Below are positions 24,462 to 32,225 of a stretch of DNA of 64,000 nt, piece by piece. The notes beneath the pieces were generated by a model. The model saw only the letters and a list, made by a program, of their open reading frames with translations. It did not search any database and was not told the DNA's origin. Made by a program: the position numbers and the translations under genes. The DNA comes from Candidatus Altimarinota bacterium (lineage in GTDB: Bacteria > Patescibacteriota > Gracilibacteria > UBA4473), in contig JAIPGI010000002.1 in the NCBI GenBank assembly GCA_021736215.1, positions 62,001-126,000 of the forward strand. The letters are read 5' to 3'. The stretch's first letter is position 1. The number at the start of each line of letters is the position of its first letter.

Positions 24462-27400
24462 AACTTAATTTTGCTGGACGGATTGCCCGTTTTTTTCTCT
24501 TGAATCGTCCTCTCACGATTCTGATTTTATTGACGACCATTGGGGCGGGGATTGTTTCTTATCAAATGACCCACAAACAGTATAACCCAACCATTACCCT
24601 TCCTGCGTTTCAAATTGAAACAAATTATCCTGGAGCGACAGCTGAAGAAGTTGAACGATTTATTACCCAAGAGTTGGAAGAAAAAATTTCTGATATAGAA
24701 GGTGTTGATAAATTGTTCGGACAATCTTTTGAGGGAAAATCTATTCTGCAGGTACAGTTTCTTGTGGGGAAAGACGTTGATAGCGCAAAAATAAAAGTAC
24801 GACAGAAAATCGAAGAAAATTTCGATTTACTAGCTTTTTCGATGGAGCATCCTCTCATAAAAAATATAGACCCAGATAGCGTGCCGATTGTGACAATTGG
24901 ATTTCAGTCGAAGTCCCTTTCTCAAAATCAGGTTCGTCCTCTGGCGTTAGAAATTCTCAATGAACTCCGACGTGTTCAGGATATTGCAAACCTGCAGGTT
25001 CATGGAGGGGAAGCGCATTCACTCAAGGTAATACTCGATCCACTTAGACTTCATGCTCGGAATATTTCTATTGATATGGTTCGACGGGCATTGCAATCTT
25101 CAAATGTACAACAATTCGTCGGAACCACGAAAACAGGAAAAACACTCCATGAAATACAAATTGACGGGATATTTACGAGTGCGCAAGATGCTGAAAAAAT
25201 AGTTATTGTCCCCGGTGTTCAATTACGTGATATTGCGGAGGTAACGGATTCCTTTCAGGAAAAAACATCATTTGTTCAGGTACAAACCCTTTCTTCTGAA
25301 CAGACGCTTACCTTAATAGACACCGTGTTCCTTTCCTTTGCCAAAAGAGAGGGATCAAATTCCATTACTGTTGCCAATGAGGCATTAAATCGTTTGGATC
25401 AAGTCCTCAAGAACTCTCGTTATGGGGAGTTGGAAACTCATATTTTTCGCAATGATGCGACTGTTGCTCAAAACGCCATAGGGAATCTGCTCAAGAATCT
25501 ACTCACGAGCGTACTTATTGTTTCGGCAGTGCTTTTAATTTTTTTGGGATTTCGTTCGGCTTTTGTGGTGGCTATTGCGATTCCGCTCACGATAGCACTC
25601 GTTTTTCTCATTGGCTTACTGTGGGGAGAGTCCATTAATCGTATTACGCTTTTTGCCTTAATTTTATCATTAGGACTCTTGGTGGATAATGCGACGGTTA
25701 TTGTCGAAAATATTCATCGACACTTTCATCAAGGAGGAAAAGATAAAAAAGAAGCCATTATAACAGCCGTCAATGAAGTAGGAATTGGACTTTTTATTTC
25801 CACACTAACATCGGTTATTGTTTTTCTTCCAACTTCGTATATTACAGGAATGATGGGTGAGTATATGCGCCCACTCTCTTTCTTTGTTCCAGTCGCACTG
25901 ATTCTCTCTTTGATGGTGGCTTATGTGTTGACGCCTTTTTTAGCGGACATCTTTCTCACACAACGTGCGGATGTAATATACAAAGAAGGATTTTTTGATC
26001 GAGTTGCCGACAAATATGGAATCCTGTTGGAGAAATTACTCTCGAATAAAAAACTTAAAAAAAGATTTCTAGGAATAATTTTTGGAGCATTTCTTTTGGT
26101 ATTGACCTTTCCTGTTTTGAAACTGGTTCACTTCAAAATGCTTCCATCGGCTGATAAAGAACAATTTTTTGTTCTCATTGATACGCCGGAAGGAACTGAT
26201 ATTACCATGACCAAATTGGTGTCCGATAGAGTTGTGAATCAAATCGTTAAAAATCTGGAAGTTCAATCAGTGCAGAGTTTTGTGGGAGAACCATCGGTTG
26301 TTGACTTCAATGGATTATTTCGTGGAGCTCACTTGCGACAGGGGAGAAATTTAACAACACTGCGCGTCAATCTCAGTAGTCCTGATGAACGGAGTGAGGA
26401 ATCCACCGATATTCTCATCGCTGTTCGGAAACAGGTATCCAGTTTCCAAAAACAGTTTACATCGCCATCAGACGAAGCCTTTGTATTCCAAAATACTACG
26501 CTCAAATTCGTCGAAGATCCCCCCGGACCTCCCGTGAGAGCGACTCTTGAAGCCAAAGTAAAAGGGCCTGATAGAGAAATTCTTGAGCAAGTGGCGAGAG
26601 ACATCGAAAGAATTTTTTCGCAAGAACCAGATGTACAAGATATCGATACGACCCTCGAATATCCTGCTCCTAGAACCGTTCTATCGGTTGATCACGAGAA
26701 GGCATTACAGGCAGGTGTTTCTGCTGTGCAAATTTCAGAAACTCTGCAGGGAGTGTTGAATTCTACGGTCGTCAGTCAATATCATCTTCCCAATCAGTAC
26801 GAAATGGCATTGGTGGAAATGGAATTTCCTCTTTCTCAAAAAGACCAAATTCAGGATTTGGGGGATATTTATCTTCCAAATGCACAGGGAGAAATGGTGC
26901 CATTTTTGTCGGTGGTCAGGTCTCGTCAAAGTCGAAATCAATCGGTCCTTTTGACGGATGATCAAGAGCCAACAGTTTTGGTGAATGCAGAAATGGGAGG
27001 ACGAAGCGTGGTCTATGCTGTTATCGATATGATTCCTCAAATTTTGAAATATCAGTTTCCACAGGGAGGAAAACTTATTGACTGGAATCTTTTTGGATTT
27101 ACTTTCGAAACAGAAACTCACGATCAATATTTCATTCAGTGGGGAGGGGAGTGGGAAATGACCTTGGAAAATTTTCGCGACTTAGGCATTGCCATGGTCG
27201 TGGCTTTTTTCCTGATTTATATCGTTTTGGTGGCTCAATTTCAGTCATTCCTCTTACCACTCCTTGTTATGACGACGATGCCTCTTGGGTTTTTGGGAAT
27301 TTTACCTGGATTTGCCATTTTGGATGCGGGATGGGGAACTTTTTTGACAGCGACGTCGCTCATTGGGTTCATTGCCCTCATGGGAATTGTTGTGAACAAT

Positions 27401-27670
27401 GCCATCATGTATCTCGAATATTTTGATATTCTTCGGGAACAGGGCGTTGAATTTCACCAGTCGTTGATTCAAGCAGGAAAAACACGCCTCAGACCAATTA
27501 TTTTGACTTCAGCAACGACAGTCTTGGGGAACCTCACGATTGCTTCAGATCCTGTGTGGTCGGGGCTCGCATGGTCGATTGTTTTCGGACTTTCCCTGTC
27601 AGCGGTTTTGACACTGGGCGTCTTTCCGCTTCTATATGATTTTTTCCGTCCAGCACATCATATGTCTTAA
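24458..27670 (+). CDS. RND efflux pump permease, system 2
   Basis: 1070 residues of AcrB type. N-terminal helix (PLTILILLTTIGAGIVSYQM), first extracytoplasmic domain (TNYPGATAEEVERFITQELE), TM4 motif LSLGLLVDNATVIVENI, second domain, and closing TM block (FIALMGIVVNNAIMYLEYF; TSATTVLGNL). Asp-Asn replaces Asp-Asp in TM4, as in system 1. The operator and neighbours suggest induction by reactive sulfur, a thiol stressor or a metal; the actual substrate cannot be read from sequence. Confidence 0.95.
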   Translation: MKLNFAGRIARFFLLNRPLTILILLTTIGAGIVSYQMTHKQYNPTITLPAFQIETNYPGATAEEVERFITQELEEKISDIEGVDKLFGQSFEGKSILQVQFLVGKDVDSAKIKVRQKIEENFDLLAFSMEHPLIKNIDPDSVPIVTIGFQSKSLSQNQVRPLALEILNELRRVQDIANLQVHGGEAHSLKVILDPLRLHARNISIDMVRRALQSSNVQQFVGTTKTGKTLHEIQIDGIFTSAQDAEKIVIVPGVQLRDIAEVTDSFQEKTSFVQVQTLSSEQTLTLIDTVFLSFAKREGSNSITVANEALNRLDQVLKNSRYGELETHIFRNDATVAQNAIGNLLKNLLTSVLIVSAVLLIFLGFRSAFVVAIAIPLTIALVFLIGLLWGESINRITLFALILSLGLLVDNATVIVENIHRHFHQGGKDKKEAIITAVNEVGIGLFISTLTSVIVFLPTSYITGMMGEYMRPLSFFVPVALILSLMVAYVLTPFLADIFLTQRADVIYKEGFFDRVADKYGILLEKLLSNKKLKKRFLGIIFGAFLLVLTFPVLKLVHFKMLPSADKEQFFVLIDTPEGTDITMTKLVSDRVVNQIVKNLEVQSVQSFVGEPSVVDFNGLFRGAHLRQGRNLTTLRVNLSSPDERSEESTDILIAVRKQVSSFQKQFTSPSDEAFVFQNTTLKFVEDPPGPPVRATLEAKVKGPDREILEQVARDIERIFSQEPDVQDIDTTLEYPAPRTVLSVDHEKALQAGVSAVQISETLQGVLNSTVVSQYHLPNQYEMALVEMEFPLSQKDQIQDLGDIYLPNAQGEMVPFLSVVRSRQSRNQSVLLTDDQEPTVLVNAEMGGRSVVYAVIDMIPQILKYQFPQGGKLIDWNLFGFTFETETHDQYFIQWGGEWEMTLENFRDLGIAMVVAFFLIYIVLVAQFQSFLLPLLVMTTMPLGFLGILPGFAILDAGWGTFLTATSLIGFIALMGIVVNNAIMYLEYFDILREQGVEFHQSLIQAGKTRLRPIILTSATTVLGNLTIASDPVWSGLAWSIVFGLSLSAVLTLGVFPLLYDFFRPAHHMS

Positions 27671-27681
27671 TTTTTTTCTTT

Positions 27682-27912
27682 ATGAATATTTTTCGTTTAC
27701 CGGTTTCGAAGTGGTACATGGAACGCATTATTTTCCTTTTTGCAGGAAGCGTTATTGCATTAAGCACAGGACTCGCATTTTTCTTTGATGTGCGTTGGCT
27801 CGCTGTTACGGGATTTGTTGGTTTTATGCAGATCATCTTTGCCGTTACTGGGTACTGCCCATTGGCAATAATTTTGGATAAGATGGGCGTGAAGTCCTAT
27901 CGGGAGAAATAA
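27682..27912 (+). CDS. DUF2892 (YgaP-type) small membrane protein
   Basis: 76 residues with two membrane helices (IIFLFAGSVIALSTGLAFFF; WLAVTGFVGFMQIIFAVTG) and the family signature GYCPL..IL...G. The same domain forms the membrane tail of the rhodanese YgaP, and DUF2892 proteins often sit in sulfide or persulfide operons. It starts 12 bases after the pump gene and is the last gene of the repressor-led operon. Its Cys-Pro motif may handle sulfane sulfur; that is inference. Confidence 0.85.
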   Translation: MNIFRLPVSKWYMERIIFLFAGSVIALSTGLAFFFDVRWLAVTGFVGFMQIIFAVTGYCPLAIILDKMGVKSYREK

Positions 27913-28002
27913 ATTATACTTCTTCGAGATCGGTCTCATACAAAATCCCCCTTCATTTCCCCCTTTTTCAAAGGGGGAAAGAAAATACTTCCATTTCTTG
28001 TC

Positions 28003-28023
28003 ATTCTCGATTTAATCGGGAAT
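28003..28023. repeat. CATTC hairpin family, variant TCGAT/ATCGG
   Basis: ATTCTCGAT-TTA-ATCGGGAAT, with one wobble position. It directly precedes the CCCGGG palindrome, the order also seen (reversed) near 43600-43666. Confidence 0.7.
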
Positions 28024-28031
28024 CTATCTAT

Positions 28032-28069
28032 CAATCCCGGGTTCAAGGAATTCTTAGAACCCGGGATTG
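28032..28069. repeat. Dispersed CCCGGG palindrome, copy 3
   Basis: CAATCCCGGGTTC ... GAACCCGGGATTG around AAGGAATTCTTA. It is the exact reverse complement of copy 4 at 30465, including flanking GATAGATAGATTC bases. Confidence 0.95.
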
Positions 28070-28119
28070 TATATACTTATTGCCATTGCGAGTAAAGCGC
28101 GACAATCTCCTCCCTCATT

Positions 28120-28142
28120 ATTGAACACATAATTTGTTCAAT
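28120..28142. repeat. ATTGAACA palindrome, copy 1
   Basis: ATTGAACA-CATAATT-TGTTCAAT at the 3' end of ispH. Relatives at 34208, 45846 and 51600. Confidence 0.85.
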
Positions 28143-29063
28143 CTATAATACTTCCGAAGGCAGAGGGAAGAGTACTTTTTCTTCGCAGACGGGAAGCTCT
28201 TGAACCGAGAGGGCTGGTATTTTTTGCTTGAATTTGACAATAACTTCCTGCACCAAACTCTCGGGAACAGAAGCACCTGAACTGAGTCCCACGCTTTGAA
28301 ACTCGAAATATTCCTTTGGGATATCGGTTGCTTGATCAATGAGAATCGCAGGCAGATTCTGATCGTGTGCGAGATGAACGAGTTTGTTGGAGTTTGAGGA
28401 ATTGCGTGATCCTACAACGATGACTGCTTCGCATTTCTGACAGAGTTCGAGCATGGCTTTTTGTCGGTTGGTGGTGGCATAACAAATATCCCCCGGAGTT
28501 CGCAGGTGGGGGATTTTTTCCTTGAGGGCATCAAGCATGGCTTTGGTATCGTTCACCGAAAGGGTCGTCTGGGTGAGGCACGCGACCAGTTTTCCTTCGT
28601 ACAGAGTTGCGTCGATCTGTTCTATATCGGTGAGGGTTTCGAGAATTTTCATCAGGGCAATTCCTGTTGTACCTTGAGTTTCTTGATGGTTCTTCTGTCC
28701 TATATAGAGGATTTCGTATCCTTTGGAATGGAACATTTCGGCTTCACTGTGAACTTTGCTGACTAAAGGACAGGTGGCATCAATGATACGAAGTTTTTTT
28801 GATTTTGCTTTTTCACGAAACTGAGGAGAGACGCCGTGAGCAGAAAAGATATAAGTCGAATTTTCGGGAACAGCGTCAATATCTTCGGTGAATATCACCC
28901 CCTTTTTTTGTAATTGTTGGACGACAAATTGGTTGTGGACGATTTCGTGATTTACATAAATAGGGGCTCCAAAAAGATCCAAACATTTTTCTGTAATTTC
29001 AATAGCCCTGCGCACGCCAGCGCAGAATCCTCGTGGAAAAGCAACCCAGAGAGTCTTCTTCAT
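28143..29063 (-). CDS. ispH: 4-hydroxy-3-methylbut-2-enyl diphosphate reductase
   Basis: 306 residues, the standard length of IspH/LytB, the last enzyme of the MEP isoprenoid pathway, which makes IPP and DMAPP using an iron-sulfur cluster. The three cluster Cys are present (RGFCAGVRRAI; DATCPLVSKVH; GDICYATTNRQ), as are HGVSP and the TQTTLS and SRNSSNSNKL segments. It is divergent from yjbQ-uppS; uppS consumes the products of this pathway. Confidence 0.96.
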   Translation of the reverse strand: MKKTLWVAFPRGFCAGVRRAIEITEKCLDLFGAPIYVNHEIVHNQFVVQQLQKKGVIFTEDIDAVPENSTYIFSAHGVSPQFREKAKSKKLRIIDATCPLVSKVHSEAEMFHSKGYEILYIGQKNHQETQGTTGIALMKILETLTDIEQIDATLYEGKLVACLTQTTLSVNDTKAMLDALKEKIPHLRTPGDICYATTNRQKAMLELCQKCEAVIVVGSRNSSNSNKLVHLAHDQNLPAILIDQATDIPKEYFEFQSVGLSSGASVPESLVQEVIVKFKQKIPALSVQELPVCEEKVLFPLPSEVL

Positions 29064-29153
29064 AAATGTAATAAAAGCTTACAGGAAGGTGTCGGAACTT
29101 CCAACCTTGATTCACATAAAAAAAAAGCTACTATCGGACGGAACATTTCTCAC

Positions 29154-29609
29154 ATGCAGACGAAAATTTTAACCTTCAAGACAAAAAAGTTCTTTGATGT
29201 GTACAATATCACTTCGGATGTTCAAAAGTTTTTGGACGAAGTGAAGGCAAAGGATGGCTTGGTAAACGTTTTTACGCAACACACGACGGTGGCTATCAAA
29301 ATTAACGAATGGGAAGCGGGGATTCTGAGTGATATGCGAAGAGTTCTTTTTGGGAAAATCGCTGACCCTGCCGAATACTACCAACACAACGACTTGGAAA
29401 AACGTGATCCTGCGACCATTTGTCCCAAGTCCGGAGGCAAGGATTGTCTCAATGGACACTCTCATATCGGGCAGATGATTTTGGGATCGACTTCTGAAAC
29501 CATCCCTGTCAAAGACGGGAAACTTCAGCTGGGGACGTGGCAACAGATTCTCATGTTCGAACTCGATCATGCTCGAGAACGAGAACTCGTATTGAGTTTT
29601 CTCGACTAA
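29154..29609 (+). CDS. yjbQ: YjbQ-family protein (UPF0047)
   Basis: 151 residues from the ATG at 29154; longer in-frame starts run into the ispH promoter region. Family signatures: VFTQHTTVAIKINEWE, YYQHNDLEKRD, NGHSHIGQMILGSTSE, GTWQQILMFELDHARERELV. Members have thiamine-phosphate-synthase-like side activity, but the main role is unsettled. uppS starts five bases after the stop, so they share a transcript. A possible -10 (TACTAT, 29129-29134) lies upstream. Confidence 0.9.
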   Translation: MQTKILTFKTKKFFDVYNITSDVQKFLDEVKAKDGLVNVFTQHTTVAIKINEWEAGILSDMRRVLFGKIADPAEYYQHNDLEKRDPATICPKSGGKDCLNGHSHIGQMILGSTSETIPVKDGKLQLGTWQQILMFELDHARERELVLSFLD

Positions 29610-29614
29610 GCTTT

Positions 29615-30286
29615 ATGGATTACCTTCCTACGCACGTCGCGATTATTTTGGACGGCAACAGGCGTTGGGCTGTGTCGAAGGGGATGATGAAACTGGAAGG
29701 GCATTTACACGGAGCTCAAAATATCAAACCCATTGCTGAATACGCTCAAGAAAAAGGCGTTCAATATCTGACGCTCTACACGCTTTCGACAGAAAATTTA
29801 CAAAATCGAGGATCGTTGGAGCTCAAGAAGCTTTTTTCGTTGTTTCAAAAACTGTCAGATTATTTGGGAATGTTTCGCGAAAAAAATATTCGTGTGAGGT
29901 TTATCGGAAACATCGAAAAGTTACCGGAAAATTTACAAAAAACGTTTGCTCATATCCAAAAAGAGACCGCTTCCAATGAAGGAATGATCTTGGCTTTTGC
30001 GGTGAATTATGGAGGGCGGGATGAGATATTGCGGGCTATTGCCAAGTCGCAGTCTATTTCCATGACCGAGGAATCCTTCAGCGCGCTCCTTGATACGGCG
30101 GGAATGCCAGATGTAGATTTAGTGATTCGTACAGGAGGGCATTTGAGGCTTTCTAATTTCCTTCTCTGGCAGTCCGCATACAGCGAGCTTTATTTTACGT
30201 CGACGATGTGGCCAGCTTTTACTCCTGCAGAATTTCAAAAAGCTCTTGATTGGTTCGCCGAACAGAAACGAAATAAAGGGAAGTGA
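29615..30286 (+). CDS. uppS: Isoprenyl (undecaprenyl) diphosphate synthase
   Basis: 223 residues from the ATG at 29615, somewhat shorter than E. coli UppS (about 250). The family makes the C55 lipid carrier for cell-wall synthesis. Signatures: VAIILDGNRRWA, LTLYTLSTEN, VNYGGRDEI, and SNFLLWQSAYSELYFTSTMW with the metal-binding Glu of SELYF. The usual RTGGEHRIS reads RTGGHLRLS here, so the conserved Glu is His. Together with ispH it forms a small isoprenoid neighbourhood. Confidence 0.94.
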   Translation: MDYLPTHVAIILDGNRRWAVSKGMMKLEGHLHGAQNIKPIAEYAQEKGVQYLTLYTLSTENLQNRGSLELKKLFSLFQKLSDYLGMFREKNIRVRFIGNIEKLPENLQKTFAHIQKETASNEGMILAFAVNYGGRDEILRAIAKSQSISMTEESFSALLDTAGMPDVDLVIRTGGHLRLSNFLLWQSAYSELYFTSTMWPAFTPAEFQKALDWFAEQKRNKGK

Positions 30287-30685
30287 GCTTTCCCCCTTAG
30301 GAAAAGGGGGAAATGAAGGGGGATTTTAAACCCCTCTCCGCAATCCTCTCCCAAAAGGCGAGGAAAATACAAAAACCTCCCTCAGTCCCTCTTTGTAAAG
30401 AGGGAAGAAAAATGAGATTGCTTCTCCCCGCCTTGACGGGGCTCGCAATGACAACAAGTATAAACAATCCCGGGTTCTAAGAATTCCTTGAACCCGGGAT
30501 TGATAGATAGATTCCCCTTGAGGTAAAGGCGAGGAAGTGAAGGAGGATTTTACATGAGACAGGTCTCGAAGTTCGATGAATCACGAAAACATATTCTCAT
30601 CTTTTGGAAAGAGAAAATAGGAAAGAAAAATTTCCCTTTTACGTATTAATGATCGAAAGGACATATTTTTTAACCTCCTTGTACC
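30287..30685. other. Intergenic mosaic of repeat modules
   Basis: No gene seen. It holds mirrored CCCCCTTAGGAAAAGGGGG and CCTCCCTC runs, the GATTGC...CTCGCAATGAC module (about 30417-30451), the CCCGGG palindrome and, near 30640-30680, an AT-rich stretch that may contain the promoter of the next gene. Confidence 0.6.
30465..30502. repeat. Dispersed CCCGGG palindrome, copy 4
   Basis: Exact reverse complement of copy 3 (28032) with matching flanks. Confidence 0.95.
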
Positions 30686-31300
30686 ATGAAAAACGCACTT
30701 TTTACGCTTTCAGCTCTGAGTTTAGTAGCAATTCCGTCACTCGGGTTTTCGAGAATCTATGTCTCCGAGGAGACTGATTCACAGCGAACACAATCGGCTT
30801 CTACCCGTTTGGAACGGTGGAATAGTTTAACAGAAGAAGAAAAAGCAAGTATAAAAAATGGATATAGTGTCCAACCTTCGGCACTTACTCCAGAAGAATT
30901 AGCCGCCAAAGAACAAGAAATGCAACTTAAACGGGAAGCTTTTCAGACGAGAATCAGCTCTACGATTTCCAATCAAAGAGCAAGTCGTGTTACGTATGGT
31001 GTCGGAAAAGATATACAACTTCGTTTCCTCGAAGCAGGAGTACAAATGCCAGCAAACTGGGGCGAAATGACTATGGCAGACCGAGTTGCTTTTGCCGAAG
31101 CAAATGGAATGACTATGGAAAATGCTCCTCAAAACTCTGCCAATCCAGTATCTATTTCCTCAAAAGCTCAACGCGGAGGACGTAGTTTTAGTCGAGGATT
31201 TGCAAAACAGTCATTGATTGGAGAACAACGACAGAAAAGCTCATCAAATAAACTGACTCGTGTGGGAAAATGGGATTTCAAAGGGACCGTTTCTCAATAA
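30686..31300 (+). CDS. Secreted protein of unknown function (204 residues)
   Basis: A typical signal peptide (MKNALFTLSALSLVAIPSLG) is followed by a polar, helix-prone, Gln/Ser/Arg-rich protein (WNSLTEEEKASIKNGYS; LTPEELAAKEQEMQLKREAF; WGEMTMADRVAFAEANG). The repeated xW..(L/M)(T/S)..(E/D)(K/R) pattern also appears near the end of the adaptor at 39527 (LPEGWDKMSTDEKQAAL), a surface-associated motif in this genome. It is closed by a strong terminator. No family recognised. Confidence 0.7.
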   Translation: MKNALFTLSALSLVAIPSLGFSRIYVSEETDSQRTQSASTRLERWNSLTEEEKASIKNGYSVQPSALTPEELAAKEQEMQLKREAFQTRISSTISNQRASRVTYGVGKDIQLRFLEAGVQMPANWGEMTMADRVAFAEANGMTMENAPQNSANPVSISSKAQRGGRSFSRGFAKQSLIGEQRQKSSSNKLTRVGKWDFKGTVSQ

Positions 31301-31313
31301 TTTAAGTATGCCG

Positions 31314-31353
31314 AAAGACCAGTTTTCTTTGTGGGGAGGACTGGTCTTTTTTT
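31314..31353 (+). terminator. Terminator after the 30686 gene
   Basis: AAAGACCAGT, 16-base loop, ACTGGTCTTT with a T-run. Confidence 0.88.
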
Positions 31354-31365
31354 GTGAAATAGTTT

Positions 31366-31371
31366 TATAAT
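31366..31371 (+). promoter_or_regulatory. TATAAT box of the cytochrome b5-like gene
   Basis: Perfect -10 hexamer only nine bases before the ATG at 31381, implying a leaderless mRNA. No clear -35 box: the region upstream is the preceding terminator. Confidence 0.65.
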
Positions 31372-31380
31372 ATTTCTGTC

Positions 31381-31788
31381 ATGAGTAAAAATTTTGCGTC
31401 TCATTTTCGTCTTTTTGTGGCTCTGATTGCTTTAGGATTATTGGTTGTCGGTTCGGGATACATTATCTGGTCTCAGCGACCCATTATGAAAATAGCAAAT
31501 GACACATCAGGAGCTACTGCTTCTTCTGAAATAGCTCCTTTAACATCTGCGGTATCTTATAGTATGGATGATATTGCCATTCACAATACAAAAGACAATT
31601 GTTGGTCATCGGTAAATGGTGAGGTCTATGATCTCACGAGCTTTGTGTACCGTCACCCAGGGGGTGCGGCGAGTATTATAAAAATATGCGGCATGGATGG
31701 GTCGGACCTCTTTAGTCGACAACACGGAAAATCCCGTAAGGCCAGTGCGGCACTTATCTTATTAAAAATCGGTGAACTCAAATCATAA
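31381..31788 (+). CDS. Membrane-anchored cytochrome b5-like heme protein
   Basis: 135 residues. An N-terminal helix (FVALIALGLLVVGSGYIIW) anchors a C-terminal cytochrome b5 domain: the core pattern NCWSSVNGEVYDLTSFVYRH, then HPGGAASI with the first axial His, and the second His in LFSRQHGKS. Such domains carry electrons via b-type heme, here probably on the outer face of the membrane. The DoxX-like gene starts six bases after the stop, so the two are probably an operon. No heme synthesis genes are in view. Confidence 0.88.
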   Translation: MSKNFASHFRLFVALIALGLLVVGSGYIIWSQRPIMKIANDTSGATASSEIAPLTSAVSYSMDDIAIHNTKDNCWSSVNGEVYDLTSFVYRHPGGAASIIKICGMDGSDLFSRQHGKSRKASAALILLKIGELKS

Positions 31789-31793
31789 TATAC

Positions 31794-32177
31794 ATGAAAA
31801 ACTCTTCACTCCCTTGTATCATTCTTCGTTTCACGATGGTCTTGCTCTTCGCATGGTTTGCTGTGCAACAATTGATGGATCCATCTGCTTGGGTTGGGTA
31901 TCTCCCTGAGTGGACGGGGTATCTTCCTATTCCAGGGGAAATGCTCATCATGCTCAATGGATGGACGGAACTGGTGTTAGCGGCGATGATGGTGGTGGGA
32001 TGTTTTACCCGATGGATATCCATTGTCTTGGGACTTCATCTCATAGGAATTGCGTGGACGGCTGGTGGTGCGGTGGGAGTTCGTGATGCAGCATTGGCAC
32101 TGTGTATGTTTGCATTGGCATCAGGACCAGCTGATGATTGGTCATTGGATGGATACGTTGAGCGAAACCAAAAGTAA
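31794..32177 (+). CDS. DoxX-like membrane protein
   Basis: 127 residues with four membrane helices (IILRFTMVLLFAWFAVQQL; LIMLNGWTELVLAAMMVVG; IVLGLHLIGIAWTAGG; AALALCMFALASG), matching the DoxX/DoxD-like family of small quinone- or thiol-associated proteins. It is the partner of the cytochrome b5-like gene. A joint redox role at the membrane is inference. Confidence 0.7.
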   Translation: MKNSSLPCIILRFTMVLLFAWFAVQQLMDPSAWVGYLPEWTGYLPIPGEMLIMLNGWTELVLAAMMVVGCFTRWISIVLGLHLIGIAWTAGGAVGVRDAALALCMFALASGPADDWSLDGYVERNQK

Positions 32178-32225
32178 GTTGCTCCCCCCTTTCAGGAATT
32201 TCATTTTTCAATACCATGGTTGGGA

